Under the pieces are notes generated by a model. The model was not told where the DNA came from. It saw nothing but the letters and a program-made list of their open reading frames with translations, and did no database searches. A stretch of 36,550 nucleotides of DNA from positions 1 to 36,550 of the forward strand of contig JADGOB010000026.1 of the NCBI GenBank assembly GCA_017883185.1. The letters run 5' to 3'. The translations under genes and the position numbers were made by a program. This DNA is from Acidobacteriota bacterium (lineage in GTDB: Bacteria > Acidobacteriota > Vicinamibacteria > Vicinamibacterales > Fen-181). Position 1 is the first letter of the stretch; each line of letters opens with the position of its first letter. Below, in pieces: positions 1 through 8,000 of this stretch.

Positions 1-70
1 CCGACTCTTCCTCGTCAGCACCGACCCTTCCTCGTCAGCACCGACTCCTCATCGTCAATTCCGACTCGGG
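1..70. repeat. 20-bp tandem repeat, about 3.5 copies
   Basis: The window opens with a direct repeat of period exactly 20 bp: units start at 1, 21, 41 and 61, each beginning CCGAC(T/C)C and ending TCGTCA plus two variable bases. Three units are complete and the fourth is cut after about 10 bp; the array may extend left of the window. There are no spacers between units, so it is a simple tandem repeat and not a CRISPR. It lies just downstream of the DUF72 gene. No function is evident. Confidence 0.8.
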
Positions 71-103
71 AAGACGAGCCGCTTCAGAATCGCGGCCTTC
101 CCT

Positions 104-1063
104 TTAGATGAGATGGCGGAACTGCGGCGGGACGATCTCCTGAAGAACCGGGTAGGTCTCGAGGAGCTCGGGTCGGTACTCGCCGGTCACCGGTTGTCCG
201 AGCTGGCGCTTGAGCACGGTGGCGTTCACCACCGACTTCGCCGCGAAGTGGTTGTTCAAGTAGAGGTACGCCTTCCGCACCTCCGGGCCGACCGCGGACG
301 CGACTTCGGCAAACGGCCGCAACTCCTCCGTCGAATAGAGGTAGTTGTAGCGGTCCTCCGGTGCCTCCGGAGACCACCACTGGGCGGCGTTCCGGCCGTG
401 CAGGCGCATGTAGTAGAAGCGCTCGATGTTCGGCGCAAGATCCTGCCGAATCGACAGACGGAACTTGGGTTCGTCGATCTGCACCCACGCGGCCTGGAAC
501 TCGTCGAGGAGGCCGAGCGTGGCCGCAGCCGCGTCGCTCCAGGACCGGTGGCGCAGTTCCACCGCCATCGGGTAGTCCTTGAAGGCGCCGAGCAGCCCTC
601 CCAGGTAGGCCAGCGTCTCCCCATCGTGATGGAAGCCGGCCGGAAACTGAACCAGAACCGCGCCCAGCTTGCCGCTTGCGGCCATCGGGTCCAGACCCGC
701 CCGGAACTCGTCCGCGTCGGCCTGTGTCGGCCGGGGCAGCGCCAATCCTCTTCGCGCCTCCGCGAGTGGCAGCGGTGGTGCACCCCGGCCGACCGCCATG
801 ACATGCGAGAACTTCTGGTGGAGCTTGACGGAGAACTCGAAGCCCGCCGGTGTCTGCGCGACCCATCGGGCCGTGGTGGCCGCCGCCGGCGGCCGGTAGA
901 ACGTCGAGTTCACCTCCACCGTGTCGAAGTGCTCGGCGTAGTAGGCCAGCTCGTCCCCCGCCCGGAATCCCCGCGCCCCCCGCGGCGGATAGAAGATCCC
1001 GTTCCAGGTCCCGCGGCCGGACGGGTAGCTCCAGCCAGAGGTGCCCACACGGACATTCATCAT
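104..1063 (-). CDS. DUF72 domain protein (YecE-like)
   Basis: This 319-residue protein has the usual length and motifs of the DUF72/YecE family, which is predicted to adopt a TIM-barrel fold and whose biochemical role is not established. Visible signatures are an N-terminal VRVGTSGWSYP stretch, an EVNSTFYRPP block near residue 50, a VQFP motif near 135, an AVELRHRSW motif near 170, and a late YLYLNNHF segment near 265. Two adjacent ATG codons (1063 and 1060) are possible starts. A TATGAT hexamer ends 5 nt before the first and 8 nt before the second, and no Shine-Dalgarno sequence is visible. It is transcribed away from queE across a short divergent gap. Confidence 0.85.
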   Translation of the reverse strand: MMNVRVGTSGWSYPSGRGTWNGIFYPPRGARGFRAGDELAYYAEHFDTVEVNSTFYRPPAAATTARWVAQTPAGFEFSVKLHQKFSHVMAVGRGAPPLPLAEARRGLALPRPTQADADEFRAGLDPMAASGKLGAVLVQFPAGFHHDGETLAYLGGLLGAFKDYPMAVELRHRSWSDAAAATLGLLDEFQAAWVQIDEPKFRLSIRQDLAPNIERFYYMRLHGRNAAQWWSPEAPEDRYNYLYSTEELRPFAEVASAVGPEVRKAYLYLNNHFAAKSVVNATVLKRQLGQPVTGEYRPELLETYPVLQEIVPPQFRHLI

Positions 1064-1070
1064 CTTCGAT

Positions 1071-1108
1071 CATAACCCGGTCGAGCCTGAATCAAAGAGG
1101 CTCGGCCG
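1071..1108. repeat. Dispersed palindromic repeat R1, copy a (degenerate right arm)
   Basis: This segment starts CATAACCCGGTCGAGCCTGA and continues to ...AGAGGCTCGGCCG. The same sequence, reverse-complemented, occurs at 3856-3900 and, split by an insertion, at 25902-26013. In the full copy the two ends pair as a hairpin; here the right arm has diverged after CGGCCG. It occupies the gap between the divergent DUF72 and queE genes and overlaps the candidate -10 of the DUF72 gene. Confidence 0.7.
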
Positions 1109-1147
1109 CTCCACCGTTCCGCGCAACCTGCCCCCGTGGCGCTGGAC

Positions 1148-1153
1148 TACAAT
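1148..1153 (+). promoter_or_regulatory. Candidate -10 (TACAAT) of queE
   Basis: TACAAT matches the sigma-70 -10 consensus at 5 of 6 positions and ends 8 nt before the queE ATG. No good -35 is visible. A GGAG lies only one base before the ATG, too close for a normal ribosome binding site, so a leaderless or nearly leaderless transcript is possible. Confidence 0.45.
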
Positions 1154-1161
1154 ACGGGAGA

Positions 1162-1803
1162 ATGCTGACGGTGAACGAGATCTTTCATTCGATCCAGGGA
1201 GAGTCGAGCTACGCCGGGTTGCCGTGCATCTTCGTCCGGCTGACGGCGTGCGATCTCCGCTGTTCGTGGTGCGACACGGCCTACGCGTTTCACGAGGGGC
1301 GCAAGCGGGACCTGGAAGACGTGCTGAAGGACGTGGCGTCGTACGGATGCCGGCTGGTCGAGGTGACGGGCGGAGAGCCGCTGCTGCAGCCAGAGGTCTA
1401 CCCGCTGATGCAGCGCCTGCTCGATGAGGGCCACGAGGTGCTCCTCGAGACCGGCGGTCACATCTCGCTCGAGCGGGTGCCGACGGGCGTCGTGCGGATC
1501 ATGGATGTCAAGTGCCGTGGCAGCGGCGAATCGGGGCGGATGGACTGGGGCAACCTCGCCCGCCTCGGCCCGCGCGACGAGGTGAAGTTCGTGATCGCGG
1601 ACCGCGCCGACTACGACTACGCGAAGGATGTCATCGTCCGCTACGACCTGCCGCCGCGGGTCGCGAGCATCCTGTTCTCGCCCGCGCACGGCCAGTTGCC
1701 GGCGTCAGACCTGGCCGCGTGGGTGCTGGCCGACCGGCTCGCCGTGCGCGTGCAGCTCCAGGTTCACAAGTACATCTGGGGCCCGGCGACGCGCGGCGTG
1801 TGA
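1162..1803 (+). CDS. queE: 7-carboxy-7-deazaguanine synthase (radical SAM)
   Basis: QueE converts 6-carboxy-5,6,7,8-tetrahydropterin to 7-carboxy-7-deazaguanine on the pathway to preQ0 and queuosine. The 213-residue protein shows the family opening NEIFHSIQGES, then the radical-SAM cluster motif CDLRCSWC (C-x3-C-x2-C, residues about 31-38) that holds the [4Fe-4S] cluster, VTGGEPLLQ near residue 72, and a C-terminal LQVHKYIWGP. The open frame continues upstream, but homology begins at this ATG and a TACAAT hexamer sits just before it. queC follows on the same strand after about 134 bp, so the two probably serve one pathway; queD and queF are not in the window. Confidence 0.95.
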   Translation: MLTVNEIFHSIQGESSYAGLPCIFVRLTACDLRCSWCDTAYAFHEGRKRDLEDVLKDVASYGCRLVEVTGGEPLLQPEVYPLMQRLLDEGHEVLLETGGHISLERVPTGVVRIMDVKCRGSGESGRMDWGNLARLGPRDEVKFVIADRADYDYAKDVIVRYDLPPRVASILFSPAHGQLPASDLAAWVLADRLAVRVQLQVHKYIWGPATRGV

Positions 1804-1824
1804 CGAGCACGAATCTTCTCGCGC

Positions 1825-1895
1825 GACGACTCAGGTAGCGAGGAGTCAGAATTCAGAATTCAGGAGTCAGGTAGATTCTGTCTGTCTGAGTCGTC
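1825..1895. repeat. Heptamer-cored palindromic element R2, copy a
   Basis: A 71-bp element between queE and queC. Its ends are a perfect inverted repeat (GACGACTCAG and CTGAGTCGTC). Inside is a run of 7-bp units, GGAGTCA GAATTCA GAATTCA GGAGTCA. A closely related 76-bp element with similar ends lies at 25911-25986. The design (short terminal inverted repeats, no coding capacity, heptamer core) suggests a non-autonomous mobile or repetitive extragenic element. Confidence 0.7.
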
Positions 1896-1937
1896 ACCAT
1901 TTCCCCGACGATGTCGACGTCGGGGGACGAGGGACCC

Positions 1938-2615
1938 ATGCCCGTGCCACCACGTGCCATCGTCTTGCTGAGCGGCGGCCTTGATTCCGCCACCGCGGCG
2001 GCCATCGGCAGGAGCGAGGGCTTCGATCTCTACGCCCTGACCGTGGCCTACGGTCAACGTCACGGCTGCGAGATCGAGTCGGCCCGCGCCGTCGCCCGCG
2101 CCCTCGGCGTCGTCCGCCACGTGGAACTGCAGGTGGACCTGTCGGCGTTCGGCGGGTCCGCGCTCACCGACGCGATCGAGGTGCCGAAGGATCGCGATCT
2201 CGAGGCGTCCGACATCCCGTCCACGTACGTGCCCGCGCGCAACACGGTGTTCCTGGCGCTGGCGCTGGCGTGGGCCGAGACGCTCGGCGCGCAGGACATC
2301 TACATTGGCGTCAACGCCCTCGATTACTCGGGGTATCCCGATTGCCGGCCCGAGTTCGTGGAGGCGTTCGAGCGGTTGGCCGGACTGGCGACGAAGGCCG
2401 GTGTCGAGGGGGCGCGGTTGCGGATCCACGCGCCGCTCATGAGGATGACGAAGGCCGAGATCATTCGACGCGGCCTGGCGCTGGGCGTTGATTACGGCCT
2501 GACGCACAGCTGCTACGACCCGGACGCATCAGGGAGGCCGTGCGGCCACTGCGACAGTTGCCTGCTGCGAGCGAAGGGGTTCGCGGAGGCGGGCGTGAGA
2601 GACCCCGTTTTCTAA
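1938..2615 (+). CDS. queC: 7-cyano-7-deazaguanine synthase
   Basis: QueC uses ATP and ammonia to convert 7-carboxy-7-deazaguanine to preQ0. The 225-residue protein has the PP-loop ATP pyrophosphatase motif [10 protein letters not shown] near its N-terminus, the family block [12 protein letters not shown] near residue 90, [17 protein letters not shown] near 125, and a C-terminal zinc site in which four cysteines are spaced as C-x8-C-x2-C-x2-C ([11 protein letters not shown] then GHCDSC). I chose the ATG at 1938, preceded by a purine-rich GAGGGA, over an upstream in-frame ATG at 1911 that would add nine residues before the conserved core. It lies downstream of queE with repeat R2a in the gap. 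Confidence 0.95.
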   Translation: MPVPPRAIVLLSGGLDSATAAAIGRSEGFDLYALTVAYGQRHGCEIESARAVARALGVVRHVELQVDLSAFGGSALTDAIEVPKDRDLEASDIPSTYVPARNTVFLALALAWAETLGAQDIYIGVNALDYSGYPDCRPEFVEAFERLAGLATKAGVEGARLRIHAPLMRMTKAEIIRRGLALGVDYGLTHSCYDPDASGRPCGHCDSCLLRAKGFAEAGVRDPVF

Positions 2616-2617
2616 CA

Positions 2618-2649
2618 GGATTCGGGAGTCTGGATTCGGGAGTCAGTGG
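2618..2649. repeat. Heptamer repeat between queC and alaX
   Basis: Four tandem 7-bp units, GGATTCG GGAGTCT GGATTCG GGAGTCA, fill most of the 44-bp gap between the queC stop and the alaX start. They resemble the core units of R2a (GGAGTCA, GAATTCA) but lack its terminal inverted repeats. The array ends about 10 bp before the alaX ATG and leaves only a weak GAGA as a ribosome binding site. Confidence 0.65.
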
Positions 2650-2659
2650 AGAGATCGCG

Positions 2660-3853
2660 ATGTCCAACCGTATCTATTACACCGAACCTCAGTGCACTGA
2701 GTTCGACGCCGTCGTGACCGGGACGACCCGCCAGGGAGACCGCCCGGCGGTGGCGCTCGATACCACTGCGTTCTACCCGACGTCGGGCGGGCAACCGCAC
2801 GACACCGGGATGCTCGGCGATGCGCGGGTGGTCGAGGTGACCGAGTCCGATGCGGGCGAGGTGTGGCATGTCCTCGACCGGGACGTCGAGGCCGGGCAGC
2901 GCCTGCACGCGGTCGTGGACCGCGAGCGGCGGTTCGATCACATGCAGCAGCACACCGGTCAACACCTCCTGTCGGCCGCATTCGACCGCCTCCACCACGC
3001 GCGCACGGTTGGCTTCCACCTGGGCGCTGTGGTCTCCAGCGTGGACCTCGCGATCGACGTGTCGGCGCAGGCGATTGCCGCCGCGGAATCAGAGGCGAAC
3101 CGGATCGTGTGGGAAGACCGGCCCGTCGGCATCCGGTTCGTCACCGAGGCGGAAGCCGCCGCGCTCCCGTTGCGCAAGGAGCCGGCGCGGGGCGGCACGC
3201 TGCGCGTCATCGACGTCGAGGGCTACGACCTGTCGGCCTGCGGCGGGACCCACGTCTCGCGGACGGGCGCCGTGGGCCTGATCGCGCTGTTGTCGGCCGA
3301 GCGCCTGCGGGGCGGCACGCGCCTGGAATTCGTGTGCGGCGGGCGCGCGCTCCGGTCGCTTCGCACGTTCCGCGACGCGGTGGCCGGCTGTATTCGCCAC
3401 GTCTCGGTGATGCCGGAGGAACTGCCTGGCGCCATTGAACGGCTGCAGGCCGAGGTGAAGGACCAGCGCAAGGCCATGAAGGACGTGCAGGAGCGGCTTG
3501 CGGGCTACGAAGCGGCGGCGCTGGCCTCGGCGGCTGAAGAGGTGAACGGGGTTCGCCAGGTGGTGCAGGCGATCGACGGACGCGACCAGAACGGCCTCAA
3601 GGCCATGGCGTTGGCGATCTGCAGCAACCCGGGGTTCGAGGCCGCGCTGTTCTCGACGACGGCTCCCTATGTCGCCGTTCTCGCCCGATCGAAAGACCGT
3701 TCGGTCGATTGCGCGGCCGTCCTGAAGGCCCTCATGGAGACGTGTGGCGGCCGCGGCGGCGGCAAGCCTGACCTTGCGCAGGGCGGCGGCCTGACGGGTT
3801 CTCTCGCCGAGATCCTGGACGCTGCGCGGCGCGAGTTGTCGCGACCGCGATAG
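2660..3853 (+). CDS. Alanyl-tRNA editing protein, AlaX-L type
   Basis: AlaX proteins hydrolyse mischarged Ser- or Gly-tRNA(Ala) in trans and resemble the editing half of alanyl-tRNA synthetase. This 397-residue member carries the N-terminal barrel motif TAFYPTSGGQPHD (residues about 36-48), the editing-site zinc ligands HTGQH (98-102) and CGGTH (194-198), a central coiled-coil-like stretch around 250-280 (LQAEVKDQRKAMKDVQERL), and a C-terminal DHHA1-like domain with the glycine-rich GGRGGGKPDLAQGGG near 370. This makes it the long form. The open frame runs upstream into queC, but the ATG at 2660 (MSNRIYYTEP) fits the family start. Confidence 0.93.
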   Translation: MSNRIYYTEPQCTEFDAVVTGTTRQGDRPAVALDTTAFYPTSGGQPHDTGMLGDARVVEVTESDAGEVWHVLDRDVEAGQRLHAVVDRERRFDHMQQHTGQHLLSAAFDRLHHARTVGFHLGAVVSSVDLAIDVSAQAIAAAESEANRIVWEDRPVGIRFVTEAEAAALPLRKEPARGGTLRVIDVEGYDLSACGGTHVSRTGAVGLIALLSAERLRGGTRLEFVCGGRALRSLRTFRDAVAGCIRHVSVMPEELPGAIERLQAEVKDQRKAMKDVQERLAGYEAAALASAAEEVNGVRQVVQAIDGRDQNGLKAMALAICSNPGFEAALFSTTAPYVAVLARSKDRSVDCAAVLKALMETCGGRGGGKPDLAQGGGLTGSLAEILDAARRELSRPR

Positions 3854-3855
3854 TC

Positions 3856-3900
3856 CATAACCCGGCCGATCCTCTTTGGTTCCGGCTCGACCGGGTGATG
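3856..3900. terminator. R1 palindrome copy b, candidate bidirectional terminator
   Basis: The fullest R1 copy lies in the 63-bp gap between the convergent alaX and DUF5916 genes. CATAACCCGG at one end pairs with CCGGGTGATG at the other (three, six and three paired bases with two mismatches) around a loop containing CCTCTTTGG. The position suits a transcription stop for both genes, although there is no strong T-run, so the terminator role is inferred from location and fold. Confidence 0.5.
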
Positions 3901-3916
3901 CGTCATCGGCGCCGTC

Positions 3917-6181
3917 TCACAGCACCCACGCGTATCCCAGCTTGATGAAGAACGTCCGGTCCTGCCGCTGCAGGTCGATGTGTATCGCGTTGGCGGCGTT
4001 GTCCGAGTACCCGAGGAACAAGACCGTCTGCGGGTTGACCTTGAACGAGAAGAGGAACTGGGAGAACAGTCGCCGGGTGCGCGGTTCGACCTGGAATCGG
4101 TAGAGAGCCGGGTCGCGGGAAATGTCGGTGTACTGGATGATCGCCCGCACGAACGTCCTCACGTTCAGGTGGTAGATCCCCTTCACCTGCGCCAGATGCG
4201 CCCGGTAGAGCCGGCCGCCTTCCACCGAGAGCTGATCCATGTCGTACCGCAGCGAGAGGCTGACGCGTGGGATTGGCCGGTATTCCACGGCCGGCCCGAA
4301 CTGCAGCGCCTGCGTCGCCTTTCTCGCATTGGCGAAGTCGACCCCGCCGCCACAACGTCCGGTGACCAGAAGGCTCGTGTCGCCGGTCGGCTTGATGCCG
4401 AACGCGAAGTTCGGCCGGTAGTACTCGTAGCGCGTTCCCTCGTACACCACGACGTCTTGCGGCATGTTGAACTGCGCCTGGGTCTGGAACGGACCCGTGT
4501 AGTTGACGAAGGCGGCCACGGTCCGGTCGGTCATCGTCTGGTCCGCTGTTGTGGACCGCCATGCCCGCACGCCCAGGTCCAGCGTGTTGAACCACGCGCC
4601 GGCCTCCCGCCACCAGCGCCGCTGTCCCTGCCCGGACACGTTTCGATAGTCCACCCGCGGCACGAAGCCGGTGTCGCTTCGGAAACCCTTGTCGTACGAT
4701 TCGAAGTTGCCGAACAGCTGGTAGTTCCGCGTGATCCGCTGGTAGTCGACCCAGATGCCATTGCCGCCGAATGGCTGCGTCGGCTGTCCGTGTTCGTCGG
4801 CGACCGCGGCCGGGTACTCGGTGTCGCTCCGGACCAACTGCATCCGAAGCGAATCGGACGCCGTCGGCCGCCAGAACGCGTCCACGCCGGCCTGGCGGTT
4901 GTGATACCCGTTGCCTTCCCGTGAGGCGAACAGGGCGCCGACGGTGGACGTGGTGCCGATGTCCCGCCGGTAGCGCCCGACGATGGTGGTGACGTCGTCG
5001 TCGAGCGACGTGGTGTCCGATCCCTGGTTCGAGGGGAGCAGCAGCGTGTTCACGCGATCTCGGGTGACAAACACGCCCACGGCGTTCGCGCCCTGCTTGC
5101 CCGTGAGCTTGGCGCCGAAATAGGGGTCGGCGACCTTCCGCGTGAAGACCGTCTGGATGGGCGTCGTGAAGAAGTCGACGCCTTCGAGGAAGAACGGGCG
5201 TTTCTCCGGGTAGAACAGGGCGAAGCGCTGGTTGACGTCGAGTTGCGCCACGTCCGCTTCGATCTGGGAGAAGTCCGGATTGATGGTGCCGCCCACCGTC
5301 ATGTTCGGCGTGACGCTCCAGCGAATGGTGCCACCGATGTCCGCCGCGGTGCTGCCGGCCGCCAACCCCGACGCGAATGGCGTGTCGCGCCGGTCCGTTC
5401 GTCTGAACGTGGCCGTCGGATCGAACTCGACGTTGCGACCCTGCGAGAGCGCCTCAAAGCCGCTGATCTTGTTCTCCTGGCACAACAGGCAGCCTTTGTT
5501 CCGGTCGCGGAGCTGCGACGACAGGCGGTGGCGCACGTTTCGCGGCCACGACCGGAACGCCTCGAAGCCCCAGGTCTGCGGGCCCTGGCCCGCCTGGAAG
5601 CGCAGCTGCTTGAGCGGCAGGGAGATCTCCACGACGTAGCCGTCCTCGGTGACGCGCCCGGCCGACGACCAGATCATGTCCCACGAGAAGTCCTCAACGC
5701 CGTCCTGCTCGCTGAAGATCGCATCGGCCTGGACACCGAGCGGGTTGACGCGGAACTGAAACGCGCGCCGCTCGTCGTTGAACGTGTCGATCATCAACCC
5801 GACATGGTCGTCCTGGATCAGCGTGTCCACATCGTCGCGGTCCATGAGGTGCGCGCGGATCTCGGCGGGACGCGGGTCGGCGGCGCGGAAGGCGACGTAG
5901 AGGTTTTTCGTGTCGAAGGTGACGAGGCACTGCGTCGTCACCGGGGCAGGAATATTGTCGCCGGGTGCCCACTCGTACGCGACCGGAACGACCGCGGCGC
6001 TGCCCCACGCGGCTTCGTCCAGCACCCCATCCACCTTGACCGCCGACCTGGCTTTCGACACCGCAAACGTGGTGGGTCCCTTGGGCGGGGCCTCCACCTG
6101 GCGGGGTTGCGCCAGTGCAGCGGCAGCCGACAGCAGCAGGCAGAGAGCCGAGGTGATTCCACGCACGCACACCAATCCCAT
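3917..6181 (-). CDS. DUF5916 outer-membrane protein with CBM9-like N-terminal domain
   Basis: This 754-residue protein has a signal peptide of about 24 residues (hydrophobic LCLLLSAAAALA, cleavage near AQP). A CBM9-like sugar-binding domain follows (VDGVLDEAAWGSA near 50; FDTKNLYVAFRAAD near 90; SFSWDMIW-like and GYVVEISLPLKQLRF segments near 165-195). After about residue 210 it matches DUF5916: NPDFSQIEADVAQLDVNQRFALFYPEKRPFFLEG is present in pieces around 300-340, followed by alternating aromatic strands typical of an outer-membrane beta-barrel up to a final KLGYAWVL. An unusual CLLC pair occurs near residue 233. GGAGGG lies shortly before the ATG. Substrate is unknown; surface carbohydrate binding or uptake is inferred from the domain. 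Confidence 0.85.
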   Translation of the reverse strand: MGLVCVRGITSALCLLLSAAAALAQPRQVEAPPKGPTTFAVSKARSAVKVDGVLDEAAWGSAAVVPVAYEWAPGDNIPAPVTTQCLVTFDTKNLYVAFRAADPRPAEIRAHLMDRDDVDTLIQDDHVGLMIDTFNDERRAFQFRVNPLGVQADAIFSEQDGVEDFSWDMIWSSAGRVTEDGYVVEISLPLKQLRFQAGQGPQTWGFEAFRSWPRNVRHRLSSQLRDRNKGCLLCQENKISGFEALSQGRNVEFDPTATFRRTDRRDTPFASGLAAGSTAADIGGTIRWSVTPNMTVGGTINPDFSQIEADVAQLDVNQRFALFYPEKRPFFLEGVDFFTTPIQTVFTRKVADPYFGAKLTGKQGANAVGVFVTRDRVNTLLLPSNQGSDTTSLDDDVTTIVGRYRRDIGTTSTVGALFASREGNGYHNRQAGVDAFWRPTASDSLRMQLVRSDTEYPAAVADEHGQPTQPFGGNGIWVDYQRITRNYQLFGNFESYDKGFRSDTGFVPRVDYRNVSGQGQRRWWREAGAWFNTLDLGVRAWRSTTADQTMTDRTVAAFVNYTGPFQTQAQFNMPQDVVVYEGTRYEYYRPNFAFGIKPTGDTSLLVTGRCGGGVDFANARKATQALQFGPAVEYRPIPRVSLSLRYDMDQLSVEGGRLYRAHLAQVKGIYHLNVRTFVRAIIQYTDISRDPALYRFQVEPRTRRLFSQFLFSFKVNPQTVLFLGYSDNAANAIHIDLQRQDRTFFIKLGYAWVL

Positions 6182-6198
6182 GGTCCCTCCGTCTCCTG

Positions 6199-6323
6199 CT
6201 TAGCGCTTCGATTCGCAATTACGGCCACGATCCGCTGTCGCCGCACCAGGCCGGTTGTGCTCACTCAGCACTAAGTCCTGAGGGCACAAATACGTTGCCG
6301 TACTTGTGCATCGAAGGACTTAG
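6199..6323. repeat. 125-bp MITE/REP-like element R3, copy A
   Basis: The segment from CTTAGCGCTTCGA to TCGAAGGACTTAG is repeated in inverted orientation at 21286-21410. Both copies are 125 bp and about 111 positions match by eye. The termini are imperfect inverted repeats. The right half folds as a strong hairpin (GCACAAATACG opposite CGTACTTGTGC), and the left half as a second one (CGGCCACG; GGCCGG). It is non-coding and lies between the dacB stop and the start of the DUF5916 gene. No transposase gene is nearby. Confidence 0.8.
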
Positions 6324-6356
6324 ACGGGGGACAGGCGCGTCAGGTTCGCATCCGCG

Positions 6357-7967
6357 TCATTGCCGGATGAAGTTGGCCAGGCACTCCACCGCCAGGTCGA
6401 TCGTGCTGTCGATCGCCGCCTGCGGGACGGTGAAGCTGTTCGCGAGGATCGAGAAGACGAGGACCTCGTTGTCGAGCGTAGTGACATAGCCCGACAGCGC
6501 ACGCACGTTGGCGATCGACCCGGTTTTTGCCCGGACGTTGCCCGCGGCACGCGTGCCGATGAAACGGCGTCCGATCGTGCCGTCCTGCCCCCCGATGGGC
6601 AGCGTGGCGATGAACGAATCGCGATGGCGCGGGTCGCGGTACATCTGCCGGAGAATCTTCACGAGCATCTCGGCGCACACGTAGTTGTAGCGCGACAGCC
6701 CGGAGCCGTCTGACAACACGTAAGCGTCCGGCGGTACGCCCCAGCCGTCCAGCACTTCGCGAACGACCTTCTGGCCGGCCGCGGCCGTGCCATCACCCAG
6801 TTGGGCACCCAGCGTTCGCAACAGCGTTTCGGCGTACTGGTTCTGGCTCACCTTCATCAGCACCCGCGCGATCTCCTTCAGCGAGGGCGACCGGTGCGAG
6901 AGGAGGACGCGTGTCGGGGCCATCGGAGGGACGGGATAGACATCTCCGTACTCGCCGGCGTCACCCGTGACCCGGATGCCCCTGGCCACCAGCGTCGCGC
7001 GCAGCATCCGGGCGAAGTAGAGCGCCGGCTTGTCCACCGTCGCCGTCCGCACCACCTCTTTCGACCCGACCGGGATCGTGCCGCTGACGATCAGCCGGTT
7101 GGAGCCAGGCAGCCGGTGGAACTCGACATCCGCTTCGCCCGCGGCCACCGTGGTGACGTGCGTGTCGAGGATGAGGCCGCTTTCGGTCGGCCGCACTTCG
7201 ATCACGGCGGGAGTGCCGGCAGACGGCCCAGGAAGGATGGCCACGTCGGCCACGCTCTCGTTGAACTGGAGCGCGGAGACGCCAGCGGCGTACCCGGACG
7301 CCAGGTAGTCCCACGCCCATCCAGCCCCGAGGCTCTCGCGGTCGAACGCCCGCGCGTCCGCGACGATCCGCCCGTCGATGGTGGTGATCCCGTCGGCGCG
7401 GAGCCGATCCGCCCATGCCTCGAACACCCTGGTCGCGGCGCCTGCGCGGCCGCCGATCGTCGGGTCCCCACTTCCGGCGACGATGAGGTCGCCGCCGAGG
7501 ATGCCGTTGCCCACTGGCGCGGACGTGACCAGCTTCGTCTCGTACGTGAAGTCCCAGCCGAGACGTTCGGCGGAGGTGGCCAGCGTCACGATTTTCATGT
7601 TCGACGCCGGCATCATGAGCTTCGAGGCGTTCCCGCTGTAGAGGATCTCCCCGCTGGCGAGCGACTGCACCACGACGGCCCACTGCATCCGGGCGAAGAC
7701 CGGCGCGTCGAAGATCCGGGCCAGTTCGGCACGGAGCCCATCGACTCGATTGACAGCTGGTGTTCTGGTTGGAGGCGCTCCCGTTGGAGCTGCCGGCGGG
7801 GGAGTCGTGGAGGCTGCCCCGGCGACAGGAGGAGGCTGCGTCGGTGCGGTTGATGGCGGTGCTTTCGTGCCGCAGGCGGTGCCGCCGAAGAGCAGGGCGG
7901 CGAGAAAGAGTCCAGCGAGAGGCCGGGTCACGCCGGCGCGGCTGCCATTCCGCATTGATGAGTCCAT
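6357..7967 (-). CDS. dacB: D-alanyl-D-alanine carboxypeptidase/endopeptidase, PBP4 family (S13), putative lipoprotein
   Basis: PBP4 enzymes trim and cleave peptidoglycan cross-links in the periplasm. The 536-residue protein carries the three S13 signatures: SNMK with the catalytic serine (122) and lysine (125), SGLSRYN near 430, and KTG within VRAKTGSIANV near 485. A hydrophobic leader ending GGTAC with Cys32 suggests lipid anchoring, although Gly at -3 is not ideal for a lipobox. A Pro/Ala/Thr-rich linker covers about residues 36-72. The start may be Met1 or Met5; neither has a clear ribosome binding site, and a perfect 20-bp palindrome begins five bases upstream of the first ATG. It is close to E. 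coli PBP4 in domain plan, but longer because of the leader and linker. Confidence 0.93.
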   Translation of the reverse strand: MDSSMRNGSRAGVTRPLAGLFLAALLFGGTACGTKAPPSTAPTQPPPVAGAASTTPPPAAPTGAPPTRTPAVNRVDGLRAELARIFDAPVFARMQWAVVVQSLASGEILYSGNASKLMMPASNMKIVTLATSAERLGWDFTYETKLVTSAPVGNGILGGDLIVAGSGDPTIGGRAGAATRVFEAWADRLRADGITTIDGRIVADARAFDRESLGAGWAWDYLASGYAAGVSALQFNESVADVAILPGPSAGTPAVIEVRPTESGLILDTHVTTVAAGEADVEFHRLPGSNRLIVSGTIPVGSKEVVRTATVDKPALYFARMLRATLVARGIRVTGDAGEYGDVYPVPPMAPTRVLLSHRSPSLKEIARVLMKVSQNQYAETLLRTLGAQLGDGTAAAGQKVVREVLDGWGVPPDAYVLSDGSGLSRYNYVCAEMLVKILRQMYRDPRHRDSFIATLPIGGQDGTIGRRFIGTRAAGNVRAKTGSIANVRALSGYVTTLDNEVLVFSILANSFTVPQAAIDSTIDLAVECLANFIRQ

Positions 7968-7971
7968 GAAC

Positions 7972-7991
7972 GGGCGACCGGCCGGTCGCCC
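7972..7991. repeat. Perfect 20-bp GC palindrome upstream of dacB
   Basis: GGGCGACCGG is followed directly by its reverse complement CCGGTCGCCC, ending in CCTAC. It begins 5 bp upstream of the dacB ATG. If transcribed, it would form a hairpin that could hide the start region. A related GC palindrome, also followed by CTAC, occurs at 21411-21434. Confidence 0.75.
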
Positions 7992-8000
7992 CTACGGTGT

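Noticed and set aside
1-70. CRISPR array
   Set aside because: Units are contiguous with no spacers and no cas genes are present.
3667-3906. Small open frames reading through R1 copies (for example a 79-residue frame)
   Set aside because: They exist only because the palindromic repeat is open in that frame; they have no ribosome binding site or conserved motif.
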